Assembly (NCBI GenBank): GCA_964468645.1 | Contig: CAYXUU010000009.1 | Span: 72,974 to 136,973 of the forward strand | DNA length: 64,000 nucleotides | DNA from: JAIOZK01 sp964468645 | GTDB taxonomy: Bacteria; Bacteroidota; Bacteroidia; Bacteroidales; JAIOZK01 | Direction: 5' to 3' | In this document: one piece after another, positions 34,117-42,758 of the stretch | How positions within the stretch are numbered: position 1 is the stretch's first letter | Layout: each line of letters starts with the position of its first letter | The notes under the pieces: generated by a model | Database searches by the model: none | What the model was told of the DNA's origin: nothing | What the model saw: the letters and a program-made list of their open reading frames with translations, nothing else | Made by a program: the position numbers and the translations under genes

Positions 34117-36030
34117 TTATCTCTTAACGTCAACTTTGGCTCCGGCAATAATCTCTTCAACTACCCCGGGATCAAGAAGTGTTGAGGTATCACCAAGGTT
34201 GGTGGCATCACCTTCACCAATCTTCCTGAGGATCCTTCTCATGATTTTACCTGAACGGGTTTTTGGTAATCCGCTTACAATCTGAATAAGATCAGGTTTT
34301 GCAATAGGTCCGATCAATTTATTTACAAACGTGCGAATTTCCCCTTCTATGGTTTCAAGCTCTGTATCAGAAAGCTCATCACAGGTAACATAAGCATAGA
34401 TACCCTGTCCTTTAATTTCATGAGGACAACCAACAACAGCACTTTCATTTACTTTAGGATGTTGGTTAATAGCGTCTTCAATTTCGGCTGTACCAATCCT
34501 GTGACCTGAAACATTAATAACATCATCAACACGTCCCATAATTCTATAGTATCCTTCTTCATCACGTTTGGCACCATCGCCGGTGAAATAAAGGTCTTTA
34601 TAGGTTGAGAAATAATTTAAACGACATCTTTCATGGTCACCATAGGTAGTACGGATCATACCTGGCCATGGGAATTTAATGCAAAGGTTACCTTCAACTC
34701 CGTTGCCTGTAAGCTCATTACCTTCACTATCAACGATTATTGGTTGAATCCCGGGGAACGGTAAGGTTGCGAAAGATGGTTTGGTTGGTGTAATACCTGC
34801 CAGTGGAGTAATCATAATACCACCAGTTTCTGTTTGCCACCAGGTATCAACAATAGGACATTTGCCCTTTCCTACTTGATCGTGATACCATCTCCAGGCT
34901 TCCTCGTTAATAGGCTCGCCAACGGTTCCAAGTACTGTTAATGAGCTTAGATCATGCTTTGTAACAAATTCATTTCCCTGTGCAATCAGGGCTCGGATAG
35001 CTGTAGGTGCTGTATAAAACTGGTTTACTTTGTATTTATCAACAACTTCCCAGAATCTTCCTGCATCAGGCCAGGTTGGTACACCTTCAAACATAACAGA
35101 AGTAGCTCCTGCCAGCAGTGGTCCGTAAACAATATATGAATGCCCTGTTACCCATCCGATATCAGCTGTACACCAATAAATATCACCATCGTTGTACTGG
35201 AAAACATTTTTGAAGGTATATTCTGCATAGATCATATAACCAGCAGTGGTATGTAATACACCTTTTGGTTTTCCGGTTGAACCTGAAGTATAAAGAATGA
35301 AAAGGGTGTCTTCAGATTCCATTTCCTCAGCTTTATTATCACTACCTACATTATGAATTACATCATGCCACCAGATATCCCTTCCTTCCATAAATTCAAT
35401 ATCCTGACCAGTTCTTTTGAAAACAATGACATTTTCAACACAATCGCATGATTTACAGGCATCGTCAACGATAGCTTTCAGAGGTATGCTTTTGGTTCCC
35501 CTGTAACCACCGTCGGAAGTAATAACGAGTTTGCATTCTGAATCATTGATACGATCAGCAAGGGCATTTGCTGAAAAACCGGCAAATACAATACTATGAA
35601 CGGCACCAATTCTTGCACAGGCCAGCATAGCAATCGGAAGTTCGGGAATCATTGGAAGATAGAGTGCTACCCTGTCACCTTTTTCAACACCCATTTTCTT
35701 CAGGCCGTTGGCAAATTCGCAAACCTTTTCGAATAGTTCGCCATATGTATATTCTACAGTTGCATCTTTTGGATCATTGGGTTCCCAGATCAGTGCAACC
35801 TGATCTTTTCTCTGGAATAAATTTCGTTCAAAGATATTTTCGGTGATGTTCAGTTTTCCACCCTGAAACCACTTTACATTTGGCTCGGAGAAATTCCACT
35901 CAAGGACCTTATCCCATTTTTTATGCCAGTAGTAATCTTCGGCAATTTTTCCCCAAAATCCTTCCGGGTTGGCAACACTTTCCTGGTACTTTGCATAGTA
36001 TTCAGCCAAGCTCGTAATTTTGTTTGTCAT
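34117..36030 (-). CDS. acs: Acetyl-CoA synthetase (AMP-forming)
   Basis: Acyl-adenylate enzyme of 637 residues that activates acetate to acetyl-CoA. The P-loop LYTSGSTGKPKGVLHTTAG (about 248-266), the acetate-pocket region VDTWWQTETGG (about 394-404), and the C-terminal PKTRSGKIMRR with the catalytic Lys (near 597), which is the classic site of regulatory acetylation, are all present. Length is typical of Acs. A -7 box TATCTTTG at 36176-36183 gives a leader of about 140 bases. It is followed by the OFA transporter on the same strand. Confidence 0.96.
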   Translation of the reverse strand: MTNKITSLAEYYAKYQESVANPEGFWGKIAEDYYWHKKWDKVLEWNFSEPNVKWFQGGKLNITENIFERNLFQRKDQVALIWEPNDPKDATVEYTYGELFEKVCEFANGLKKMGVEKGDRVALYLPMIPELPIAMLACARIGAVHSIVFAGFSANALADRINDSECKLVITSDGGYRGTKSIPLKAIVDDACKSCDCVENVIVFKRTGQDIEFMEGRDIWWHDVIHNVGSDNKAEEMESEDTLFILYTSGSTGKPKGVLHTTAGYMIYAEYTFKNVFQYNDGDIYWCTADIGWVTGHSYIVYGPLLAGATSVMFEGVPTWPDAGRFWEVVDKYKVNQFYTAPTAIRALIAQGNEFVTKHDLSSLTVLGTVGEPINEEAWRWYHDQVGKGKCPIVDTWWQTETGGIMITPLAGITPTKPSFATLPFPGIQPIIVDSEGNELTGNGVEGNLCIKFPWPGMIRTTYGDHERCRLNYFSTYKDLYFTGDGAKRDEEGYYRIMGRVDDVINVSGHRIGTAEIEDAINQHPKVNESAVVGCPHEIKGQGIYAYVTCDELSDTELETIEGEIRTFVNKLIGPIAKPDLIQIVSGLPKTRSGKIMRRILRKIGEGDATNLGDTSTLLDPGVVEEIIAGAKVDVKR

Positions 36031-36175
36031 AGTGTTATGGTTTTGATTAATTAGGTTAGTAATATATTGATAATAGTTTCATTTATTCATTATACATAGC
36101 TTATCTGTTAAAAAATTAACAAATAAAATCAAAAAAAATATCCCCTTATAATAAAGAGGTATTTTTCAAGAGACA

Positions 36176-36183
36176 CAAAGATA
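36176..36183 (-). promoter_or_regulatory. -7 box of acs
   Basis: Minus-strand TATCTTTG fits TAnnTTTG. A TTTG at 36200-36203 (minus) could be the -33 element, but the spacing is only 16 bases. It implies an AT-rich leader of about 140 bases, in which I see no known riboswitch. Confidence 0.5.
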
Positions 36184-36256
36184 ACATACTTTTTTAATCC
36201 AAATATTAAATGCTGGTATTTAGAATAATTACAAATTTCTTTCATCTTTTTATACT

Positions 36257-36264
36257 TAATTTTG
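36257..36264 (+). promoter_or_regulatory. -7 box of the 3-hydroxyacyl-CoA dehydrogenase gene
   Basis: TAATTTTG fits TAnnTTTG. It overlaps the TTG at 36262 that opens the reading frame, so translation should begin at the ATG at 36325, about 55 bases after the predicted transcription start. Confidence 0.5.
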
Positions 36265-36324
36265 GGCTCCGGATTATTTTTTGTATTTTATACTGTCTTT
36301 AGATCAAAAATTAATAAGTGTTAT

Positions 36325-37293
36325 ATGAAAAATGAAAAACTTGAGGATTACAAACTTGGTAATTCAACGCAAAACAAGCAAAATTCGATAAGGCTGGGTA
36401 TTGTTGGATGTGGCAGTATGGGACAGGAGATTGCTATTGCAGCCAGCTCGAATGGTATAGAAGTCAGGTTCATCGACCTAACGGATGAACGGGTTGCAAT
36501 TATTAACAGGACCCTGGGGGAAATACTCGATAAAATGATCAACCGATGGGGAATGACAGAAGGTGAAAAGAAAGCCATTCTTTCAAGGATCAGTGGGTAT
36601 ATAGGCTATGAGGTATTACGGGATTGTACAATAGTTATTGAATCTGTAAATTCAAAAAAACCAGTCAGCAGCCTGAATCTTCGCCGGGAAATATTCGAGC
36701 GGATAGAAGCGGTGGTTCCCGACGATACGGTGATTGCATCAAATGCCTCAACCAAAGTTATTGATGATCTTTCGATAGTGCTTGATAAACCTGAGAGAGC
36801 GATAGGCCTTCACTTTCTGTCGCCGGCATTTGCAAATAAAATCCTGGAAGTAAATAAGAGCTGGAAAACATCAGCCACAGCCAGTGATATTATTGTTCGC
36901 TTTGCCCGAATACTTGATAAAAAGATTATCAATATTAATGGCACTCCCGGTAATATTAGTACCCGTCTTATCATTCCAATGATCAATGAGGCATGTGAAT
37001 TACTGATGGAAGGTGTAAGTACGGTGGAAGAAATTGATGAGTGTATGCAATTAGGATTTGGTTTGCAACAGGGACCATTTGTCATGGCAGATTCAATAGG
37101 ACTGGATAAAATTCTGAGATGGATGGAAGGATTATACCAGGAATATGGGGATATCAAGTATAAATCATCACCTATTATAAAACGTCTTGTACGAGCCGGA
37201 TTATTAGGCCTGCATGCCGGTGAAGGTTTCTATGTTTATAAAGATGGTAAAAGGTTTAATAAAAAGGGTACGATTTATACCCTGGGTAGATGA
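36325..37293 (+). CDS. 3-hydroxyacyl-CoA dehydrogenase family protein
   Basis: NAD-dependent dehydrogenase of 322 residues. It has the Rossmann motif GIVGCGSMGQEIAIAASSNG (about 25-44), ASNASTK with the catalytic Ser, GLHFLSP with the catalytic His, and a C-terminal all-helical domain (about 205-310, GPFVMADSIGLDKILRWMEG). The classical Asn in the VNR motif is replaced (GNISTRL), a variation I associate with a Bacteroidota subgroup. Probable substrate is 3-hydroxybutyryl-CoA or similar. The start is the ATG at 36325, since the -7 box overlaps the upstream TTG. It precedes the gap-hidden gene and ackA, so an acyl-CoA to acyl-phosphate to acid pathway is plausible. Confidence 0.82.
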   Translation: MKNEKLEDYKLGNSTQNKQNSIRLGIVGCGSMGQEIAIAASSNGIEVRFIDLTDERVAIINRTLGEILDKMINRWGMTEGEKKAILSRISGYIGYEVLRDCTIVIESVNSKKPVSSLNLRREIFERIEAVVPDDTVIASNASTKVIDDLSIVLDKPERAIGLHFLSPAFANKILEVNKSWKTSATASDIIVRFARILDKKIININGTPGNISTRLIIPMINEACELLMEGVSTVEEIDECMQLGFGLQQGPFVMADSIGLDKILRWMEGLYQEYGDIKYKSSPIIKRLVRAGLLGLHAGEGFYVYKDGKRFNKKGTIYTLGR

Positions 37294-37392
37294 TGGTGTT
37301 AAAAATTATTTGTTGCGAGTATAAAGTTTGATGTAATTTGAATTCTGGATTTTATGAGGGGAATGCGAATATAATTATCAATATAAGTAGAA

Positions 37393-37408
37393 ATGCAACA
37401 TGTTGCAT
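37393..37408. promoter_or_regulatory. Perfect 16-bp palindrome, candidate operator
   Basis: ATGCAACATGTTGCAT is an exact palindrome about 85 bases before the ATG at 37493. A palindrome of this size and symmetry in an upstream region is typical of a dimeric regulator's site. The regulator is unknown. Confidence 0.5.
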
Positions 37409-37492
37409 CTTTACTTCAAATAATCGCATATTTTTCAATAATTATCAGGATTAAAGATAAAAGTTTAAATAATAAATAAATTAGGGGATTCT

Positions 37493-37523
37493 ATGGAAAT
37501 AAAAAGATTGNNNNNNNNNNTAA
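37493..37523 (+). CDS. Gene interrupted by the assembly gap, probable phosphate acyltransferase
   Basis: An ATG at 37493 preceded by AGGGGA (37484-37489) opens a frame MEIKRL that runs into ten Ns (37511-37520), and the first codon after the gap is TAA. The MEIKRL start resembles the N-terminus of phosphate acetyl/butyryltransferases, and ackA follows 15 bases later, the classic pta/ptb-ack order. I infer that a gene of roughly 0.9 kb or more is collapsed into the gap. Only six codons are visible, so the family is not proved. Confidence 0.4.
37511..37520. other. Assembly gap (10 N)
   Basis: Ten consecutive Ns. The number is probably a placeholder and the true length is unknown. The gap falls between a start codon and a stop codon in front of ackA. 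Confidence 0.98.
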
Positions 37524-37538
37524 ATTAAAGACATTTTA

Positions 37539-38741
37539 ATGAAAATTTTAGTATTGAATTGTGGCAGCTCTTCAATTAAATATCAATTATTTGATATCGA
37601 AAATGAAGCATGGCTTGCCAGAGGTATCGTTCAGAAGATAGGGTTAAACGGGTCTTTTATGCAACATAAAACCAGCAGGGGGGACGATGTTAACCTGGAA
37701 GGAGAGATTCTTGACCATCAAGCTGGAATAGAATATATTCTTGGAGTATTGATAAGCAAGGAATTTGGAAGTCTGACATCATTGAAAGAGATCGATGCAG
37801 TCGGGCACAGGGTAGTTCATGGAGGAGAAAAGTTTAATTCCAGTGTGTTGATCACCGATGAAGTAATCAATAAAATGGAAGAATGTGTTGATCTGGCTCC
37901 ATTACATAATCCACCAAACCTCAATGGGATTTATTCAATGAAGGCTGTTTTGCCCGAAGTGCCCCAGGTTGGTGTTTTCGATACGGCATTTCATCAGAGT
38001 ATGCCTCCATATGCATATATGTATGCCATTCCTTATTCTCTGTATAAAAAATATGGCCTGCGACGTTATGGATTTCATGGTACCAGCCACAGGTATGTAT
38101 CACAACGGGCATGTGAGATCTTAAATCTCAACTATAGTAAACAGAAAATCATTAGTTGCCACCTTGGTAATGGATCATCGGTGGCAGCCATTGACAATGG
38201 ACAATCTGTTGACACTAGCATGGGACTAACTCCTGTTGAAGGATTGATCATGGGTACCCGAACCGGTGATGTTGATCCCGGGGTGTTGTTGTATATCATG
38301 GAAAAGGAAAAAATATCAGCACATACAGCCAATACCCTGATCAATAAACATAGTGGTGTTCTGGGAATTTCAGGGGTGTCGTCGGATATGAGGGAAATCG
38401 AGCAGGCTGCAGAAGAAGGTAATGAAAGGGCACAGCTCGCCCAGGATATGTTCCATTACAGAGTGAGAAAATATATTGGTGCTTACTCAGCTGCCATGGA
38501 AGGTGTTGATGTTGTTGTGTTTACAGGAGGCATTGGAGAAAACGGTGCAGAATCCAGAGAGGAAATCTGCAAAGGTTTTGAATACCTGGGTTTAAATTTT
38601 GATGCTGAAAAGAATAAATCTGTGAGGGGTACAGAGTCGGTTATCAGTAAGGTTGATTCAAAGGTAAAGGCCATCGTTGTTCCTACAAATGAGGAGCTGG
38701 TGATTGCAAGGGATACCCATGAATTAGTGGGTAGTATGTAG
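37539..38741 (+). CDS. ackA: Acetate kinase (or closely related short-chain acid kinase)
   Basis: Cytosolic ASKHA-fold kinase of 400 residues that turns acetyl-phosphate and ADP into acetate and ATP. The N-terminal VLNCGSSSIKYQLF (4-17), GVFDTAFHQSMP (about 146-157), RYGFHGTSHRYV (about 176-187) and FTGGIGENGAESRE near the C-terminus are all intact. Length fits AckA. Its ATG lies 15 bases after the TAA that closes the gap-interrupted gene. Together with Acs and the ADP-forming synthetase it is one of three acetate/acetyl-CoA enzymes within 10 kb. Confidence 0.95.
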   Translation: MKILVLNCGSSSIKYQLFDIENEAWLARGIVQKIGLNGSFMQHKTSRGDDVNLEGEILDHQAGIEYILGVLISKEFGSLTSLKEIDAVGHRVVHGGEKFNSSVLITDEVINKMEECVDLAPLHNPPNLNGIYSMKAVLPEVPQVGVFDTAFHQSMPPYAYMYAIPYSLYKKYGLRRYGFHGTSHRYVSQRACEILNLNYSKQKIISCHLGNGSSVAAIDNGQSVDTSMGLTPVEGLIMGTRTGDVDPGVLLYIMEKEKISAHTANTLINKHSGVLGISGVSSDMREIEQAAEEGNERAQLAQDMFHYRVRKYIGAYSAAMEGVDVVVFTGGIGENGAESREEICKGFEYLGLNFDAEKNKSVRGTESVISKVDSKVKAIVVPTNEELVIARDTHELVGSM

Positions 38742-38793
38742 CCTATCGATTGAGGAGCGATATAATCAATTGGATAACATTAAGGTTTGATTT

Positions 38794-38875
38794 GATTTCA
38801 CGATATACGAAATATTTGTGCGAGTTGAACCAACTTCGAATATCGAATACCGGGAAATCGTAAACTCGTGAAATC
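38794..38875. repeat. Inverted repeat between ackA and yebC
   Basis: GATTTCACGA (38794-38803) pairs with TCGTGAAATC (38866-38875). Between them are CGAATATCGAATACCG and GAGTTGAACCAACTTCG words that can pair again. It occupies the gap between two convergent genes (stops at 38741 and 38899). No T-run. Confidence 0.65.
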
Positions 38876-38898
38876 AGATAGTTTAGAAATCTGCTCTT

Positions 38899-39651
38899 TT
38901 ATGAATTGGCCATTTCATTAACCAGTTCATCCGTCATTTCGAGGTTATGGAATACATTCTGAACATCATCATCATCTTCGAATTGATCGATCACTTTCAT
39001 GATTTTTAAGGCCCTCTCTTTTGCAAGTGTTACGGTTTCATGAGGTATTCTTTCCAGTAGCTGGTTTTCGGCTTCTACTCCAAGTTCTTCCAGTTTTTTT
39101 TGCATTTTGCCAAAATCCTCCATTATTGTGGTCACAACAATAAATTCCTCACCTTCATCAATGTCTTCAGCACCTGCATCAATCACTTCCAGTTCAAATT
39201 CATCTTTGTCAGAAATATTAATAATAGGGATAGTAAATACCCCCTTTCTTTCGAAGAGAAAACTCAAAGATCCATTTTTACCCAGGTTACCATCATGTTT
39301 GTTGAAAATGGACCTGATATTGCTTACTGTTCTCTGTGAGTTATCGGTGGTGCATTCAACATAAACGGCAATGCCTTGTGAAAGATAACCTTCATAGGTA
39401 ATTTCCTCAAAGCTCGAAGCATCTTTATCTTTTCCCTTATTAATAGCCCTTTCAATATTGTCTTTGGGCATACTGGCACCTTTGGCATTGGCTATGGCAA
39501 CGCGAAGCCTTGGGTTACCTTCCGGATCATGGCCACCTTCCTTTACTGCCACTGTTATTTCTTTAATGATCTTTGAAAACATCTTGGAGCGTTTGGCATC
39601 TTTAGCTCCCTTTTTATGCTTGATGGATGACCATTTATTATGTCCTGACAT
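38899..39651 (-). CDS. YebC/PmpR family protein
   Basis: Cytosolic protein of 250 residues. MSGHNKWSSIKHKKGAKDAK is the diagnostic YebC start, followed by NPRLRVAIANAKGASMPKDN and a C-terminal acidic region. Family members act as DNA-binding regulators or as translation factors that relieve stalling at proline stretches. Which applies here cannot be told from sequence. Stand-alone gene flanked by repeat tracts on both sides. Confidence 0.93.
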   Translation of the reverse strand: MSGHNKWSSIKHKKGAKDAKRSKMFSKIIKEITVAVKEGGHDPEGNPRLRVAIANAKGASMPKDNIERAINKGKDKDASSFEEITYEGYLSQGIAVYVECTTDNSQRTVSNIRSIFNKHDGNLGKNGSLSFLFERKGVFTIPIINISDKDEFELEVIDAGAEDIDEGEEFIVVTTIMEDFGKMQKKLEELGVEAENQLLERIPHETVTLAKERALKIMKVIDQFEDDDDVQNVFHNLEMTDELVNEMANS

Positions 39652-39751
39652 AAGAAGTAAGTTTAATGTTAAATATTAAAACAATTACAGGCAGCGGGTT
39701 TTGTCCTTCGGCTCCGCTGGATGACATAAGTTTTGAGTTCACAGTTTTCTT

Positions 39752-39799
39752 AACCACTCAACCACTCAACCACTCAACCACTCAACCACTCAACCACCA
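39752..39799. repeat. 8-bp tandem repeat (AACCACTC)n
   Basis: Five perfect copies of AACCACTC (39752-39791) and a sixth ending CCA. A GTTTTGAGTTCACAGTTTTC stretch just upstream (39730-39749) gives the other orientation of similar words. The same word occurs inverted after purA (GAGTGGTTGAG, 54511-54521). Phase-variation is unlikely because no promoter or reading frame crosses it. Confidence 0.9.
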
Positions 39800-39845
39800 T
39801 ATGTTATGCAGGCAAATTTAATAAAATAATGTGGTTGTAAAAAAC

Positions 39846-39878
39846 AAAAAAGCCTTCCGGTACCCCGGAAAGCTTTTG
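39846..39878 (-). terminator. Terminator of the GIN/barrel gene
   Basis: On the minus strand a CTTTCCGG/CCGGAAGG stem with a GTAC-type loop is followed by GCTTTTTTGTTTTTT, 21 bases after the stop codon at 39899. It is a strong intrinsic terminator and defines the end of the sigma/anti-sigma/GIN run. Confidence 0.88.
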
Positions 39879-39898
39879 TAAACTAACAGCTTATCTTT

Positions 39899-41476
39899 TT
39901 ACCAGCCCACCAGGGTGATACCTGCTGAAAAAGGATAAAGTTCAGGTCCGCGGTCCTTTCTGAATAGCGTTGTTACTGAATAGTTCCCAAACAGGTTTAT
40001 CCATCCCCAGCCAATGCGAAAGGTAACATCTGCTTTGAAAGGATTCAGGTGGTAACCATCCCAGTTTTTTACTTTTTTGTTTCCTGGGGATATAGCGTCA
40101 AGGACTTTATCGCCTGTAACCGGATCAAGCAATTCATATGCTTTATTTGTTTCTTCAAAATATCGTTTGGTATGTGACCATAATCTTACACCGCCAATCA
40201 CACCTACCGTAATATGAAAACTGTTCTTCTTTATATACCGATTGGTCTGGAATTCGAATAGTAACGGAATGGTCAGGTAATTAACAACGAGTTTACTTTT
40301 CCTCATTGAGATTCCGGATGAATAGAATCCTTTCAGGGTTATTGAATCATTAGTGATCATCACATTATCTTTAAATCTATAGTTGTGTGCCTCCCATCCG
40401 AGGCCGGTTATCAGGCCCCATTTCTGATTGCGGGAAAGACTTATGTTCTGCTCAAAAAAGTTTATCCCTACAAAAATCGATTTTTCCATCCTCAGGTCAA
40501 TATACCGATCCTCGGGTTTGAATTTCATATTAAAATCAGGTGTTACATATCCATTTACCCCAAGATCAACACCAGCCCAGTGGCCATTAAACTTATTCCT
40601 GCGATATTTTTTATATCTCACTTCACCATCTTCATCGATGATCAATTTATGCCTTCCAATAATGACTTCTGTTGTATCATCATCTTCAACAACATGAACA
40701 ATCCCCAAGGCATTTACTTTTACCTTTTCATCATCATCATCGGTATAGATAACATAGCTGTCCTCATCCCTGTCCTGTATAACTACTATGTCGTTTTTGT
40801 TCTTATACGTTATTTCCGCAACATCATTGTAGTCAACATCTGCTGCCCCGGAAGTATTCAGGGTTAAATCCTGGTCAACATCAATACTTACACTGCTTGC
40901 TCCACTGGCTTCAACGTCAGCAGTTTCAGTCTCAAGATCGCCGGCATCGACCTCCGATGCACCACTTGCATTTACCTGGTGTAACCTGGCTATTCCTGTG
41001 TAGTGAATATTAGACGCCCCGCTCGATACTGTATGTAACTCCCCAACGTTAATATATAATTCTGCTGACGAAGCTCCGCTTGAGTTCACCGTTAATTTAT
41101 CCCCTTTCAGAACACCCCTGGTACTAAATTCTGAAGCACCATGAATATTGAGATCTTCGAGTGTAGGAGCCTGAAGAGATATATTCAATTTGGTGTATTT
41201 CTTGATAGGTTTTGAACTGATATTCAATGTTCCATCCGAAACATCAAGTGTAATTCTGTCCATAAGGTTGGCATCGGTTTCGATTTCAACCTTCTGCTCA
41301 TCCGCTTGTGTGAAATAAATATTAAATGATCCTCCAATATCAAGAGAATGAAAGGAAGATAATTCAATTGTCCTGGTTATTACATTTCCATCACCTTTCA
41401 TTTGTGCATAGGTATTCAAGGTGAAAACCAGACCAAAAATTATAAGACAGGAAAATAGTGTATTTGACTTTTTCAT
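39899..41476 (-). CDS. GIN (DUF2807) head fused to a PorT-like outer-membrane barrel
   Basis: Exported protein of 525 residues with a signal peptide (1-24, ending TYA). Residues about 30-235 form a DUF2807/GIN right-handed beta-helix with repeated SGAS steps (GASEFST, SGASSAEL, SGASNIHY, SGASEVDA, SGASSVSI, SGAADVDY). After an acidic Asp-rich hinge (about 240-275), residues about 305-525 look like an outer-membrane beta-barrel (alternating aromatic strands, final residue Trp). The gene is last in a run with an ECF sigma and a presumed anti-sigma, so it is likely a target or part of that surface-signalling unit. Confidence 0.8.
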   Translation of the reverse strand: MKKSNTLFSCLIIFGLVFTLNTYAQMKGDGNVITRTIELSSFHSLDIGGSFNIYFTQADEQKVEIETDANLMDRITLDVSDGTLNISSKPIKKYTKLNISLQAPTLEDLNIHGASEFSTRGVLKGDKLTVNSSGASSAELYINVGELHTVSSGASNIHYTGIARLHQVNASGASEVDAGDLETETADVEASGASSVSIDVDQDLTLNTSGAADVDYNDVAEITYKNKNDIVVIQDRDEDSYVIYTDDDDEKVKVNALGIVHVVEDDDTTEVIIGRHKLIIDEDGEVRYKKYRRNKFNGHWAGVDLGVNGYVTPDFNMKFKPEDRYIDLRMEKSIFVGINFFEQNISLSRNQKWGLITGLGWEAHNYRFKDNVMITNDSITLKGFYSSGISMRKSKLVVNYLTIPLLFEFQTNRYIKKNSFHITVGVIGGVRLWSHTKRYFEETNKAYELLDPVTGDKVLDAISPGNKKVKNWDGYHLNPFKADVTFRIGWGWINLFGNYSVTTLFRKDRGPELYPFSAGITLVGW

Positions 41477-41555
41477 TATAATAAAATTTTAGTTGATTTT
41501 TAAATTTTGTTGTGTGACGGATATTCACACGTATATGTTACAGGGAGCTTAAAGA

Positions 41556-42641
41556 TTACTTCTTTACTTTTCTTGTCAGATTCATATTATCGCCAAGCAA
41601 TGCATAACCCACAAGTTCCCCTTCTTCGTCAACCTCTTCAACAATCTCAATCTCTTTATCCATAAAGAAATTATAACCATCAACACCGGTTTTAACGATA
41701 TTAAGCCATGTGAGGTTTTCAGCAGGATTATTGGTAATCTCATTTGCATTTTGATTAAAAGCCAGTTTAATCTTCATCGCTGCATTGGAAATTACACGGC
41801 CCAACAATGACTTATTTTTCTTTTGGTCGTTATTTGCCAGGAGTGTTTCATCAGGAAATGAAATAATCATGGCATCTATTCTTGGAAGAAGAATGTCTTG
41901 ATAATCTCGTTCAAGCCCTGTTATTTCTTTTGTTTCTAATGATTCCAACGAAGCTATCTGCATCCCGGAATTTCTTTCCTGAATAGTCGATTCAGGTAAT
42001 GCAGCCATACCTGAATGCTGTTGCTTGCGTACCAGAATTTCTGATTCAGATTCCTCATAAGAAACGCTTGTGACTGTTGAAACAGGAAGTGAGGAGATTA
42101 ACACGGTATCTCTGCTTCCGGGTACTTCATTATTATTCCAGAACATGAAATAAGCACCGATCAGAAGAAGTATTGCTGCAGCAATTGCTGTACTGTAATA
42201 AACCAGCCGGTTAATAATAAATGGGTGTTTTTTAAGGGCGTCCTTCTTTTCAAGTCCAATATTCGCATTGGGTACCAATGTCAGTTTGCCATATAAATTG
42301 AATTCTTTCCGAAATTCAGGATTGTTATCAAGAAATGAATTCATCTGTTGCTCTTCATAAGGATTAAGATCACCTTCATGATATGCTATGAAATATTCAG
42401 TGTGATTTTCTGCATGTATGATTTCAGTTCCGGTAACAGATGTTTTTTTTAAATTTTCTTTAGCATTAAATCCAATTGTATCATCAACCGGAATTGTAAT
42501 GTTTTCAAACGCTTCAAATTCTTCCCTCAGATCAGGATTGAGATCAAGGAAATGTTCGAGCTCAGCAAGCTGATCCCTGTTCAGGTTACCATCGTAACAG
42601 TCGATAAAGTAGATTTCGTAGTTATTTTTGTTAATCATCAT
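41556..42641 (-). CDS. Probable anti-sigma factor with duplicated N-terminal module
   Basis: Single-pass membrane protein of about 361 residues. The cytoplasmic part has two copies of a 60-residue unit: YEIYFIDCYDGNLNRDQLAE, then LDLNPDLREEFEAFE, and again YFIAYHEGDLNPYEEQQMNS, then LDNNPEFRKEFNLYG. One membrane helix (about residues 158-180 from this start) is followed by a periplasmic region without known domain. This plan is common for Bacteroidota proteins paired with ECF sigma factors; there is no zinc His/Cys motif. The start is the ATG at 42641; ATG 42677 or TTG 42686 would extend into repeat-derived sequence. Confidence 0.7.
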   Translation of the reverse strand: MMINKNNYEIYFIDCYDGNLNRDQLAELEHFLDLNPDLREEFEAFENITIPVDDTIGFNAKENLKKTSVTGTEIIHAENHTEYFIAYHEGDLNPYEEQQMNSFLDNNPEFRKEFNLYGKLTLVPNANIGLEKKDALKKHPFIINRLVYYSTAIAAAILLLIGAYFMFWNNNEVPGSRDTVLISSLPVSTVTSVSYEESESEILVRKQQHSGMAALPESTIQERNSGMQIASLESLETKEITGLERDYQDILLPRIDAMIISFPDETLLANNDQKKNKSLLGRVISNAAMKIKLAFNQNANEITNNPAENLTWLNIVKTGVDGYNFFMDKEIEIVEEVDEEGELVGYALLGDNMNLTRKVKK

Positions 42642-42679
42642 CGTCAATCGCCATTCGTCATTATTTGTTGGTTGCATAA

Positions 42680-42758
42680 ACTTCAAACTTCAAACTTCGA
42701 ACTGTTAACTTCGAACTGTTAACTTCGAACTTCAAATTCCGAACTTCAAACTCCGAAC
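42680..42758. repeat. AACTTCGAACTGTT repeat tract between sigma and anti-sigma genes
   Basis: CTTCAAACTTCAAACTTCGAAC is followed by two exact copies of AACTTCGAACTGTT and more AACTTC/AACTCC words, up to the stop codon of the sigma gene at 42759. It is the only such tract that lies within a probable operon and not at its edge. Confidence 0.85.

Noticed and set aside
36262..36324. Longer N-terminus for the 3-hydroxyacyl-CoA dehydrogenase from the TTG at 36262
   Set aside because: The -7 box TAATTTTG covers this TTG, so it would lie upstream of the transcription start; the extension has no family resemblance.
36325..37293. Loss of the VNR Asn in the 3-hydroxyacyl-CoA dehydrogenase as a novelty
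   Set aside because: The GNISTRL-type variant appears to be typical of a Bacteroidota subgroup (from memory), so it is not a special change here.
39752..39799. Tandem repeat as a CRISPR array
   Set aside because: The unit is 8 bp with no spacers and no cas genes nearby.
40385..40867. Plus-strand 160-residue frame inside the GIN/barrel gene
   Set aside because: Antisense shadow of a well-supported gene with a signal peptide and terminator.
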